From contig NZ_JAATVV010000005.1 of the NCBI RefSeq assembly GCF_013184775.1, positions 186,001 through 250,000 of the forward strand: a stretch of DNA of 64,000 nt, read 5' to 3'. Shown here piece by piece: positions 26,905-35,292 of the stretch. How positions within the stretch are numbered: position 1 is the first letter of the stretch; each line of letters begins with the position of its first letter. This stretch comes from Martelella sp. HB161492 (GTDB taxonomy: Bacteria; Pseudomonadota; Alphaproteobacteria; Rhizobiales; Rhizobiaceae). The translations under genes were made by a program, and so were the position numbers. The notes beneath the pieces were generated by a model. The model was not told the DNA's origin, made no database searches, and saw only the letters and a list, made by a program, of their open reading frames with translations.

Positions 26905-27861
26905 ATGTCGCGGCCCGTTAAGCGGGAGACTGAAACCAGTCCGCCACCCGTTCTTCAGCTTCCCGGCTGGGCACTGTCGCAACGGTCGCGCGCAAGCCTT
27001 GCCGATTCTGCCTTCGCAGCGGGTATAGCGTTGAAATGCCTAGATGATCTTGTTCTTCGCGATGCCGACTGGGCCGGCTGCTGGCGCAACAGGCAAGCGC
27101 TGCGCTGTGCGACGGTGGCGGTCCGGCTGGCCGGGCGGCGAGAAGACGAGGCCATGCTGCGCGACGCGGTTTTGCTGACATCTGACGGCGATGCGCCGGG
27201 GCCGGCCGGTGCGATGTTCTCCGGGTTTGCCGGTCTTTCGGCGCGGGACAGTGGCATCGGGGCAGGGCGGATCCGCCATCTTGCGGTGTCGCTCGGCCTG
27301 CCCTCACCGCAGATGATAGAGGCGGCAACGGATCTTCTCGATGACACGCTCCAGTCTGCAAGTGCGCCGCCGGTTGCAGCGGCGGAACTCGTCCGGCGCT
27401 GGCATGAAAGCCATCCTGAAGCCGAGGTTCTGGCCTGGGGACTGGCCGATCTCGTTATCGCCAATCGGCTGAACTGGGTCCATCCCGTGCCGCTGATGAT
27501 GACGACGCGTTACAGCACCGTCTTTCGAACAGGGCAGGGCAGGGGGCGTCTGATGCCCGGTGAACCGGGTTTTGCGCCGGCATTCGTCACGGCCCTGGCG
27601 GAAGGTGCGGTGACTGCGCTCCGGCTTGCCGGAGAGATCGAGCGCGGGGCGGTTCGCCTGGGTGCCGCGCGGCGCCGGGTCCGCACGAAAGGGGCAGACC
27701 GGATCGTCACCATGTTGCTGGGACAGGATGCGGTGCCAGCGACCGTGCCCTCGTCCGGTCTGTCGCGCTGGGCGTCGGCGCGGATGTTTCAGCGGCTCGA
27801 GGCGCTCGGTGCTGTGCGCGAATTGTCCGGCCGCTCCTCGTTCCGCATTTACGGGCTTTGA
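26905..27861 (+). CDS. DUF1403 family protein
   Basis: A 318-residue protein matching DUF1403, a family found almost only in Rhizobiales and mostly on plasmids. Recognisable blocks are LPGWALSQRSRASLADSAFAAG in pieces, DWAGCWRNRQALRCATVAVRLAGR, and WGLADLVIANRLNWVHPVPLM. The C-terminal region (about 255-318: ADRIVTMLLGQDAVPATVP, LSRWASARMFQRLEALGAVRELSGR) looks like a winged helix. It overlaps scpB by one base (TGATG), so the two are translationally coupled. The molecular role is unknown; coupling suggests chromosome or plasmid maintenance. Confidence 0.8.
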   Translation: MSRPVKRETETSPPPVLQLPGWALSQRSRASLADSAFAAGIALKCLDDLVLRDADWAGCWRNRQALRCATVAVRLAGRREDEAMLRDAVLLTSDGDAPGPAGAMFSGFAGLSARDSGIGAGRIRHLAVSLGLPSPQMIEAATDLLDDTLQSASAPPVAAAELVRRWHESHPEAEVLAWGLADLVIANRLNWVHPVPLMMTTRYSTVFRTGQGRGRLMPGEPGFAPAFVTALAEGAVTALRLAGEIERGAVRLGAARRRVRTKGADRIVTMLLGQDAVPATVPSSGLSRWASARMFQRLEALGAVRELSGRSSFRIYGL

Positions 27862-28547
27862 TGATGGCAGCGACAGGACCAGCAAGGCCGGGCCGGCGGC
27901 GACAGAGTGAGAACCGTCAGGAACGACCCCTTGACCGCGAATTGCAGCATCTGCCGCAGGCGCTCAGGTGGCGCGAATGGATGCTGCGGGTCGAGGCGGT
28001 GATCTTTGCAGCTTCGGAACCGGTTCCGCCAGCGGTTCTTGTTCCGCTGGTCGGCAAGGCGTGCAGCATCGAGCTTCTGATGGACGATCTCAATGCCGAA
28101 CTTGCTGATCGTCCCTATGAGCTGGTGTTTGTCGCTGGCGGCTGGCAGCATCGAACCCGTCCGCGCTATGCTGATGCGATCCGGGCAGCGACGGCGCCGA
28201 CCCGCTCGGCAGCTTCCGCCCTGTCGGATTACGAGACGACGGTGCTTGCGGCGATAAGCTATCTGCAGCCGATCACCCGCGGTCAGCTATCGGCGATCTT
28301 CGGCCGGGAGGTCAGCCGTGACACGATCGGGTCGCTGCGCGGGGCCGGAATGATTGCCTCGGGGCCGCGCAGTCCGACGCCGGGTGCACCCTATACCTAT
28401 GTCACGACGAAACAGTTCCTGTCCGCATTCAGCATGGAAAGCCTGCGCGAACTGCCGGATATCGAAGCGCTTGAAGATGCCGGACTGCTGAAGTCCGAGA
28501 GCGGGCCGATGGACCCGGATGTGCCGGCAGACCCACCGGAAGAGTAG
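27861..28547 (+). CDS. scpB: ScpB-like segregation/condensation protein (plasmid-type)
   Basis: A 228-residue winged-helix protein of the ScpB family. The first winged helix begins LRVEAVIFAASEPVPPAVLVPLVG, followed by YELVFVAGGWQHRTRPRYADAI, and the second has SDYETTVLAAISYLQPITRGQLSAIFG and DTIGSLRGAGMIASGPRSP. ScpB normally binds ScpA at the SMC kleisin to form condensin. No scpA or smc gene is in this window. The N-terminus (1-30) is Arg-rich and may bind DNA. Coupling to DUF1403 and proximity to repABC suggest a replicon-specific role. Confidence 0.85.
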   Translation: MMAATGPARPGRRRQSENRQERPLDRELQHLPQALRWREWMLRVEAVIFAASEPVPPAVLVPLVGKACSIELLMDDLNAELADRPYELVFVAGGWQHRTRPRYADAIRAATAPTRSAASALSDYETTVLAAISYLQPITRGQLSAIFGREVSRDTIGSLRGAGMIASGPRSPTPGAPYTYVTTKQFLSAFSMESLRELPDIEALEDAGLLKSESGPMDPDVPADPPEE

Positions 28548-28897
28548 CACCCGCATTGGCTGCGCCGATTTGACCTCAGGGTTTTGCAAGTGCAAATTTG
28601 CAAAGAGGAGGAAGCCGCTTGCCCGCTGACGGGGGCGGCGAAGTTTGGGCTGACAGGTGATTGTCCGAGCCAAATCATGGCCTATATCTAGGAAATAGCC
28701 CGGAGACATTCCGTATCGATCCTAAGGACGGGCCAATGGCGGAGGAGATCGCGGGGGCATTCGGATCGGATACGACCAAATCGGAGCTGATGCGTCTGGC
28801 ACCGCTCTCCATTCTCCATGAAGACTTTGCTCTTGCGCCGCTGCCATCCGCACGATGTTCTTGAGCCGGTCCTGAACTTCACCAAGAGGGAACCAGA
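28548..28897. other. Intergenic region, no gene seen
   Basis: About 350 bp between scpB and the osmoprotectant operon. It holds direct TTTGCAAG/TTTGCAAA-type repeats near 28582-28604 and otherwise nothing recognisable; the promoter of the osmF-like operon should lie here. Confidence 0.35.
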
Positions 28898-29815
28898 ATG
28901 AAACGTCTTTTGCATTTTTCCGGCATGCTCGCTCTTGCCGCCTTCACTGCCTTCTCTGCCGCTGCTGCCGATCCGGTTGTTGTATCCTCCAAGATCGACA
29001 CGGAGGGCGGCGTTCTCGGAAACATCATTCTTCAGGCTCTGAAGGCCAATGACATTCCGGTCACGAGCAAGATTCAGCTTGGTGGGACGCCGATCGTTCG
29101 CGAGGCGATCATTCAGGGACAGATTGACATCTATCCCGAATATACCGGCAATGCGGCCTTCTTCTTCAACAAGACGGACCTTCCTGTCTGGAACAATGCC
29201 GAGCAAGGCTATGCGGAAGCCAAGAAACTCGACTATGACGCCAACAAGATTGTGTGGCTGACACCAGCCAATGCCAATAACACCTGGGCGATTGCTCTGC
29301 GCGAAGAGGTTGCTACGGCAAACAATCTCACCAATCTGACCGAGTTCGGCAAATATGTCTCCGGCGGTGGCACGGTCAAGCTGGCCGCTTCGTCCGAATT
29401 CGTGACGTCGGCATCGGCACTTCCGGCATTTGAAAAGGCCTATGATTTTCATCTCGGCTCGAACCAGCTGATCACGCTCTCTGGCGGCGATACGGCGGCA
29501 ACCATTGCCGCTGCTGCCAACGAGACCTCCGGTGCCAATGCCGCCATGGTTTATGGGACTGATGGCGGCATCGCGCCGTCCGGCCTTAAGGTGATGGCAG
29601 ACGACAAGGGCGTTCAGCCGGTCTACCTGCCGACGCCGATCATCCGCGAGACCGTGCTGAACGACTATCCGGCCATTGCTGATATTCTGAAGCCGATCTT
29701 TGTGGCGCTGGACCTGGAGACGCTTCAGGATCTGAACGGCCGCGTTCAGGTCGGGGGCGAACCCGCCGATACCGTGGCGGCTGATTTCCTGTCCGCCGGG
29801 GGCTTCCTCAAGTAG
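28898..29815 (+). CDS. osmF: Osmoprotectant-type ABC substrate-binding protein (OsmF/YehZ)
   Basis: A 305-residue periplasmic receptor with a Sec signal (MKRLLHFSGM to AAA-D). It has the OpuAC/OsmF pattern VVVSSKIDTEGGVLGNIILQ, QGQIDIYPEYTGNAAFFF, and the closing ALDLETLQDLNGRVQVGG. Members bind glycine betaine, choline or related quaternary amines, often with modest affinity, and are induced by osmotic or stationary-phase stress. The gene order binding protein, long permease, ATPase, short permease is that of yehZYXW. Confidence 0.9.
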   Translation: MKRLLHFSGMLALAAFTAFSAAAADPVVVSSKIDTEGGVLGNIILQALKANDIPVTSKIQLGGTPIVREAIIQGQIDIYPEYTGNAAFFFNKTDLPVWNNAEQGYAEAKKLDYDANKIVWLTPANANNTWAIALREEVATANNLTNLTEFGKYVSGGGTVKLAASSEFVTSASALPAFEKAYDFHLGSNQLITLSGGDTAATIAAAANETSGANAAMVYGTDGGIAPSGLKVMADDKGVQPVYLPTPIIRETVLNDYPAIADILKPIFVALDLETLQDLNGRVQVGGEPADTVAADFLSAGGFLK

Positions 29816-29899
29816 GAGATGGTGCGCTTCGTTCCGGGCTGGCTGAACGCCGGCCCGGAACGAAGCGCCAGTCCGAGAGATGTCGGGAAGGGGGGCTGA

Positions 29900-31108
29900 A
29901 TGCCTGCACATGGCGCGTCTGCGCTTGCTACAGGAAGCCGGTTTCGGCCGGATAAGCTCGGGGTCGTTGTCGCTGCAATCGTGGTTCTGTCGCTCGCCCT
30001 GCAGCCTTTTGCGCTTGTCCGCGCGAACCGTATTGTCCCTGCCAATGGCGAAATGATCTGGTCGGCATTGCCGCAAGGCCAGGCGTGGGGTGTGATCGCG
30101 GCGCTGCTGCTGGCAGCGTTTATACTTTTTCTTGCTGTCCCGGTCCGGCTGCGTCTGGCCGTCAGCATTGCAGCACTGGCTCTGCTGGCCGTCGCCGTCG
30201 GTCGGGCCGGGACCTACCTTACACCGGCCGACAACAATTATGCCCGGATCTCGCCGGGCGGCAGCTTCTATCTGATGTTGTTTGCGTTTTCGATTGCGCT
30301 TGCCGACGCGACGGTCAGGCTGAGGCTTTCGCCGCTGCAACGGGTCGGCTTTCTGCTCCTCGCCATTGCTGCCATCGGGCTTCTGTTGCTCTGCGGTGGC
30401 TGGAGCGATCTGTCGTTGCTGAAGGAATATCACAACCGTGCCGCTGCATTCTGGAGCGAGGGGCGCACCCATGTGGCGCTCGCCTTCGGTTCCCTTGCTG
30501 CAGCAGGCATTGTCGGCATTCCGCTTGGCATTGTCTGCTTTCGCGTGTCCGGCATCCGTGCTGCCATCCTCAACACACTCAATATCGTGCAAACCATTCC
30601 GTCCATGGCGCTGTTCGGCCTGCTGATCGCACCGCTCGCCTGGATTGGCACCCATGTCCCGGGCGCTTCGGCGCTCGGCATTGCCGGTATCGGCTTCGCA
30701 CCGGCCTTTGTGGCGCTGTTTGCCTATTCGCTGCTGCCGGTTGTTTCCAACACGGTGGCTGGTCTCGATGGTGTGCCGCTGGCTGTTCGCGATGCGGCGC
30801 GCGGCATGGGCATGACTTCACGCCAATTGCTGTTTTCCATCGAACTGCCGCTGGCTTTCCCGGTGATCCTGACCGGTATCCGTATCGTTCTGGTGCAGAA
30901 TATCGGCCTTGCTGTCATCGCCGGTCTGATTGGCGGCGGCGGCTACGGCACCTTCGTGTTTCAGGGCATTAGCCAGACGGCGACTGATCTCGTGCTGCTC
31001 GGTGCCATGCCGGTGGTTGGCATGGCCTTTGCCGCGGCGATCCTGCTCGATGCCGCTGTTGAACTCAGCCAGAGCCAGGACCGGTCACGCAAACGGAGGA
31101 TGGCATGA
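29900..31108 (+). CDS. yehY: Osmoprotectant ABC transporter permease (YehY type, long)
   Basis: A 402-residue permease. An N-terminal extension of five hydrophobic helices (about 15-165) precedes the regular OpuB/OpuC permease core (about 190-385), which contains GIPLGIVCFRVSGIRA, NIVQTIPSMALFGLLIAPLAW and the EAA-like loop VRDAARGMGMTSRQLLFSIELPLAFP. This long form is specific to YehY. Its stop overlaps the ATPase start by 4 bp. Confidence 0.88.
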   Translation: MPAHGASALATGSRFRPDKLGVVVAAIVVLSLALQPFALVRANRIVPANGEMIWSALPQGQAWGVIAALLLAAFILFLAVPVRLRLAVSIAALALLAVAVGRAGTYLTPADNNYARISPGGSFYLMLFAFSIALADATVRLRLSPLQRVGFLLLAIAAIGLLLLCGGWSDLSLLKEYHNRAAAFWSEGRTHVALAFGSLAAAGIVGIPLGIVCFRVSGIRAAILNTLNIVQTIPSMALFGLLIAPLAWIGTHVPGASALGIAGIGFAPAFVALFAYSLLPVVSNTVAGLDGVPLAVRDAARGMGMTSRQLLFSIELPLAFPVILTGIRIVLVQNIGLAVIAGLIGGGGYGTFVFQGISQTATDLVLLGAMPVVGMAFAAAILLDAAVELSQSQDRSRKRRMA

Positions 31109-32040
31109 TCGAGATAGACGCCATTACCAAGATCTATGATGGCACCGCTGCCGTCGATAATGTGTCGCTGACGGTCGAGACCGGAGAAATCACAGCGATT
31201 GTCGGCACGTCCGGCTCGGGCAAGACGACCTTGATGCGGATGATCAACCGGCTGGTCGAGCCGACGGCCGGCACGATCCGCATCGATGGCCGGGACAATC
31301 GTGACCTGCCAGCCTATGAATTGCGACGCGGCATCGGCTACGCCATTCAGGGCCATGGCCTGTTTCCGCATCGCACCGTCGCCGAGAATATCGCCACCGT
31401 GCCGCGCCTGCTCGGCTGGGAGAAAAAGCGTATCGACAGTCGCGTTGACGCGCTGTTGGCGCTTTTCCATCTCGATCCCGGCCAGTATCGCCATCGCATG
31501 CCGCATGAACTCTCCGGAGGCCAGCAGCAGCGCATCGGCGTTGCCCGGGCGCTGGCTGCGGGCCCGAGCGTCCTGTTGATGGACGAACCCTTCGGTGCGC
31601 TTGATCCGATCATCCGCCGTTCGGCGCAGGAGGATCTGCTGGCGATCCAGCGCGAACTCTGCACCACGATCGTGCTGGTGACCCATGACATGGATGAGGC
31701 GATCATGCTTGGGTCGCGGATCGCCGTGATGAGCGAGGGCAGGGTCTTGCAATATGCGCCGCCCGCCGAGATCATAGTCCGGCCGGCGGCTGATCTTGTC
31801 GCCCAGCTGCTTGGCAGCGGCGAGCGTGTTTTCCGGCTGATGTCGCTTGCGACCGTTGGTCAGTGTGTGGAGGAGGGCGCGGCCACGGGCGAGGCGGTCG
31901 ATGCATCCACCTCGCTCAAGGACGCGCTGGCGGAAATGCTCTGGTCCGGACGTGATGCGCTGCCGATTCGCCAGGAGGGGAGAGCGATCGGACGGATCAG
32001 TCGGGCAGCCATTTTTGCGCATGCAGCGGGGCCCTCATGA
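31105..32040 (+). CDS. yehX: Osmoprotectant ABC transporter ATP-binding protein (YehX type)
   Basis: A 311-residue ATPase: Walker A GTSGSGKTT (about 34-42), signature LSGGQQQRIG (about 135-144), Walker B VLLMDEPFGALD, H-loop THDMDEA. The tail (about 235-311) is a single degenerate CBS-like region (FRLMSLATVGQCVEEG, DALPIRQEGRAIGRISR); full OpuA-type ATPases have two CBS domains as osmosensor. Overlaps both neighbours by 4 bp. Confidence 0.9.
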   Translation: MIEIDAITKIYDGTAAVDNVSLTVETGEITAIVGTSGSGKTTLMRMINRLVEPTAGTIRIDGRDNRDLPAYELRRGIGYAIQGHGLFPHRTVAENIATVPRLLGWEKKRIDSRVDALLALFHLDPGQYRHRMPHELSGGQQQRIGVARALAAGPSVLLMDEPFGALDPIIRRSAQEDLLAIQRELCTTIVLVTHDMDEAIMLGSRIAVMSEGRVLQYAPPAEIIVRPAADLVAQLLGSGERVFRLMSLATVGQCVEEGAATGEAVDASTSLKDALAEMLWSGRDALPIRQEGRAIGRISRAAIFAHAAGPS

Positions 32041-32786
32041 GCACCGGCACTGTCATCCGTATCGGCCTGGCCGTACTGCTGGTCGTCTTCATCGTTACGC
32101 CGCAGAGCTTTGCGCCGCTGTTTCAGCCCTTGACAAGGAATGGTGCCCCGGCGATCTACACCCAAACCAGCCTTCTGTCGCTGACGCTTTCCCATCTTGC
32201 AATCGTTGCCGTGGCAACCCTTGCCGCGACGGTTTTTGCTGTCGGACTTGCCATTATCGTCACGCGGCCATTCGGCGCGGAGTTTCTGCCGCTGTCGCGC
32301 TCGATTGCCAATATCGGGCAGACCTTTCCGCCCGTCGCCGTGCTGGCGCTGGCGGTTCCAGTTTTCGGCTTCGGTCCCGTGCCGACACTGATCGCACTGT
32401 TTCTCTACGGATTGCTACCGATCTTTGAGAATGCACTGACCGGGCTTACCGGACTTCCCGGCGACGTTTGCGAGGCCGCGCGCGGTGTTGGCATGACTGA
32501 CTTTCAGCGCCTGGTGCAGGTCGAGTTTCCGCTGGCCCTGCCGGTGATCCTTGCGGGTATAAGGCTCTCGGCGGTTATTTCGCTTGGCACCGCGACGATT
32601 GGTTCGACGGTCGCAGCCAAGACGCTGGGTGAGGTGATCATTGCCGGGCTGCTATCGTCAAACACCGCTTTTGTGCTGCAGGGCGGGCTGGTGGTCGGCC
32701 TGTTGGCGCTGCTGATCCATGACGGTTTCATCGCGATTGAGCGGGCGCTGATCCGGCAGACGGGACGCATCGCTGCGCCTTCATAG
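32037..32786 (+). CDS. yehW: Osmoprotectant ABC transporter permease (YehW type, short)
   Basis: A 249-residue permease with about six hydrophobic segments, including LTLSHLAIVAVATLAATVFA, the substrate-channel helix ANIGQTFPPVAVLALAVPVF, and the EAA loop CEAARGVGMTDFQRLVQVEFPLALP. Last gene of the four-gene operon; it overlaps the ATPase by 4 bp. A hairpin at 32863-32887 follows. Confidence 0.9.
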   Translation: MSTGTVIRIGLAVLLVVFIVTPQSFAPLFQPLTRNGAPAIYTQTSLLSLTLSHLAIVAVATLAATVFAVGLAIIVTRPFGAEFLPLSRSIANIGQTFPPVAVLALAVPVFGFGPVPTLIALFLYGLLPIFENALTGLTGLPGDVCEAARGVGMTDFQRLVQVEFPLALPVILAGIRLSAVISLGTATIGSTVAAKTLGEVIIAGLLSSNTAFVLQGGLVVGLLALLIHDGFIAIERALIRQTGRIAAPS

Positions 32787-32862
32787 CTGCCTCTTTTCCG
32801 CCGGAGAAGCGCGTTGGCGGCGGCATTAGTGGCAGCCGGAGAGTGGCCTTTCTGGCACGCAA

Positions 32863-32887
32863 AAGCCCCGGCCGAGGGCCGGGGCTT
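32863..32887 (-). terminator. Intrinsic terminator between convergent yehW and porin genes
   Basis: An 11-bp perfect stem (AAGCCCCGGCC with GGCCGGGGCTT) and 3-nt loop. On the minus strand it runs into TTTTG, so it ends the porin transcript; it may also slow transcription from yehW. Confidence 0.85.
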
Positions 32888-32915
32888 GAAGCCGTTTTGC
32901 CGGGAAACGACGTGC

Positions 32916-33983
32916 TCAGAACGACCGTTCGAGACGGAACCAGCCGCCAAACAGGTCGTCACCGAAATAGCTGTCAGGCAGATCGGCATATTCCATGTTC
33001 AGCTTGGCAACGAGACCATCGACGATGGTGTATTCGAACAGCAGGCCAGTCTGCCAGTAATCTTCGTCCTTGTAGCCCGTCGGCAGGTCGGCTTCGGTCC
33101 ACTGGAAGGACGGTGTGACGGCGAATTTGTCGGTCACGTTGAAGGTGTAGCCTGCTGCCAGGGCCCATTTGGTATAGACATCATCGAGCGACCAGCTTCC
33201 ACCCGTTGGCGTATAGGTGTTGGCATAGGCGTTCCAGCCCGTTGCATAGTTCGCACCGATATTCAGTTCGCCGGGGCCGAGATTGAAGGCCGACATCAGG
33301 CGCAGTGCGCCCTCTTCATTATAGGTATCGTAGCCAGCGTCGAGTTTCATGCCCACGCCGCCGACCGAGAAGCCGATGCGGCCGGAAACGCCGAGCTTCG
33401 CCAATTTCGATTCATCCGAACCCACCATGTCAGGCGTCAGTGCATCAACGGAGAGGCCGGCGACAATGCCATCATTCAGGAAGACATAGCGGATCGAGTT
33501 GAACTTGGTATTGCCAGAGAGATGATCGATTTCGCCGATGAGATCTTCGTCCCAGTAGGAGGTGAAGTAACCAGCCTGGAAGCCGCCAAGAGCAAGGTAG
33601 GTCGTATCGAGTTCAACGACACTGCCGCCCGGCTCGAGCAGATTGTCGTTGCCGCCGGAATAGGCATAGGCGTTGAGTTCGATATCGCCGGTCAGGATAC
33701 CAAGCTCAGTGTCTGTCTTGGATGAGATTGCCAGATGGGCCTTGGTGTAGACATTCCAGCTTTCCGCCTCACCATAGACCGCTTCAACCTGGAAACGGAC
33801 ATAGCCTGACAGGCTGAGGCAGGTCTCGCCGCCTGGAATGTAGAAATAACCGGAACCGAATGCATCGCAGACTTCGACATAGCTTGCGGTCGGTTCGACG
33901 ACAACCACCGGATCGGCGGCGCTGGCTGCCGAATGGGCAGCAAAAAACGCCACGGAGCCGAGAAGAAGGCTCTTAGTTCTCAT
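32916..33983 (-). CDS. Outer-membrane porin (rhizobial Porin_2 / RopA-like)
   Basis: A 355-residue porin with a Sec signal (MRTKSLLLGS to ASA-A). The EVCDAFGSGYFYIPGGETCLSLSGYVRFQ region near the mature N-terminus, with two cysteines, is the hallmark of alphaproteobacterial Omp2b/RopA porins. Alternating hydrophobic beta strands continue to a C-terminal phenylalanine (GGWFRLERSF), the BAM recognition signal. It forms a trimeric channel for small hydrophilic solutes in the outer membrane, serving the many ABC importers here. Confidence 0.92.
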   Translation of the reverse strand: MRTKSLLLGSVAFFAAHSAASAADPVVVVEPTASYVEVCDAFGSGYFYIPGGETCLSLSGYVRFQVEAVYGEAESWNVYTKAHLAISSKTDTELGILTGDIELNAYAYSGGNDNLLEPGGSVVELDTTYLALGGFQAGYFTSYWDEDLIGEIDHLSGNTKFNSIRYVFLNDGIVAGLSVDALTPDMVGSDESKLAKLGVSGRIGFSVGGVGMKLDAGYDTYNEEGALRLMSAFNLGPGELNIGANYATGWNAYANTYTPTGGSWSLDDVYTKWALAAGYTFNVTDKFAVTPSFQWTEADLPTGYKDEDYWQTGLLFEYTIVDGLVAKLNMEYADLPDSYFGDDLFGGWFRLERSF

Positions 33984-34151
33984 GAAAGTCCCCAGTTTTT
34001 ATCGCTTTGACAGGAAGAAAGATGTCTAGACAGGCCAGTCGTCCCTCGGTCGCGGCGCCGTTTTCGCTTTGTCTTTCTGATGCCAGAATTACGACAGCTT
34101 TTCGTTTGTGCAACTGCAAATTCTATAAATACGTGTTTTTTATATCATTAC

Positions 34152-34183
34152 CCGGAAATGTGGTAAAATCGTCACATTTCCGG
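34152..34183. repeat. Perfect inverted repeat upstream of the porin gene
   Basis: CCGGAAATGTG (34152-34162) and CACATTTCCGG (34173-34183) form an 11-bp perfect dyad with a 10-nt spacer, 170 bp upstream of the porin start. The surrounding gap (33984-34379) holds no gene and is AT-rich around 34120-34150, probably the porin promoter. The dyad could be an operator or a terminator of transcripts arriving from the pseudouridine synthase gene. Confidence 0.6.
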
Positions 34184-34379
34184 TTGAAGCCGGGCTAAAT
34201 CTCATGGCACAGTGGTCCGCATCCACTGATATATATGGTCTCCAAGATAAAACCCGTATAGGTGGCAGTGCCTTAATCGAGATTGAAATGATGCAGCCAT
34301 GGCTCGAAAAGGGCAAAAGTCGGAACAATTTTCGTTGTGCATCGCCGTTGAACGCAGGTGCGGCATCCGTGGCGCCATC

Positions 34380-35177
34380 TCAGCGCCGCTTTGCGGCGAT
34401 GGCCTGCCTCAGCGCGGCGATCTCGGTTTCGGAAAGCGCCCTTGCCGATCCCTTTTCCAACGACCCGAGTGTTATCGCGCCGATGGCGACCCTGACGAGG
34501 CGCAGGCAGGCGATATCGAGCGCTTCGAGCATGCGTCGGATCTGCCGGTTGCGCCCTTCCTCAAGCGTGATCGAGAGCCAGCTATGTCTGTCGCCCTGGC
34601 GCAGGATCTCTGCCTTTGCCGCCTTCAGATATTCGCCGTCATGGGCGACGCCGTTCTCAAGGGCCGCCACCAGCGCCGCATCCGCGACGCGGTCAATCTG
34701 GACGTGATAGATCTTTGCAACATGGGTCTCGGGATCGAGAAGCGCCTGGGCAAAAGCTGTATCATTGGTAAAGAGCAACAGCCCTTCGCTCGCCTTGTCG
34801 AGCCGGCCGACCGGAGAGATGTGTGCGTCCGCATGATCCTTCAGGCAGGCATAGACCGTCTCGCGACCCTCGGGATCGTGCCGGGTTGTGACAAGGCCAC
34901 GCGGCTTGTTCAGCATCAGGTAGATCGGCTGCTCCGCTTCGACAGACATACCGTCTACGCAGATCCGGGCCGTCTCGACATCCACCCAGGTCTCGAGGCT
35001 GGTGACGATCTTGCCGTCGACGCTCACGCGCCCCTCGGCGACAAGCCGTTCGGCCTGGCTGCGCGAACAGTAGCCGCGCTTGGAAAGCGCGCGCGGCAAG
35101 GTTGCCCGCTTGCCTTCGGCTGCGGATCGGCGTTGCGACCTTTTTCCTGAGGCCGGGCGTCTGCGTGTGTCTTTCAT
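34380..35177 (-). CDS. RsuA/RluB-family rRNA pseudouridine synthase
   Basis: A 266-residue enzyme from the ATG at 35177; the upstream in-frame extension would be unlike the family. A basic tail (1-25) is followed by an S4 RNA-binding domain (about 27-75: RALSKRGYCSRSQAERLVAEG in pieces) and the catalytic domain with D127 in VGRLDKASEGLLLFTND. EGRNRQIRRMLEAL is the family's late signature. It isomerises a uridine in 16S or 23S rRNA. Divergent from prmB. Confidence 0.9.
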   Translation of the reverse strand: MKDTRRRPASGKRSQRRSAAEGKRATLPRALSKRGYCSRSQAERLVAEGRVSVDGKIVTSLETWVDVETARICVDGMSVEAEQPIYLMLNKPRGLVTTRHDPEGRETVYACLKDHADAHISPVGRLDKASEGLLLFTNDTAFAQALLDPETHVAKIYHVQIDRVADAALVAALENGVAHDGEYLKAAKAEILRQGDRHSWLSITLEEGRNRQIRRMLEALDIACLRLVRVAIGAITLGSLEKGSARALSETEIAALRQAIAAKRR

Positions 35178-35292
35178 AGGGCGACCATGCCACAATAGAA
35201 CTGCCTGTATCAGCCTTTGACCGGAGCCGAGTGCGATTGTAAAGAGCTGGAGCAGACGGGATCGGCCGTCAAATCGGATTCGGGACGGGATC

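Noticed and set aside
28688-30655. Long minus-strand open frame opposite the osmF operon
   Set aside because: Composition is unlike a protein (Arg/Gln/His-rich) and it mirrors two recognised genes.
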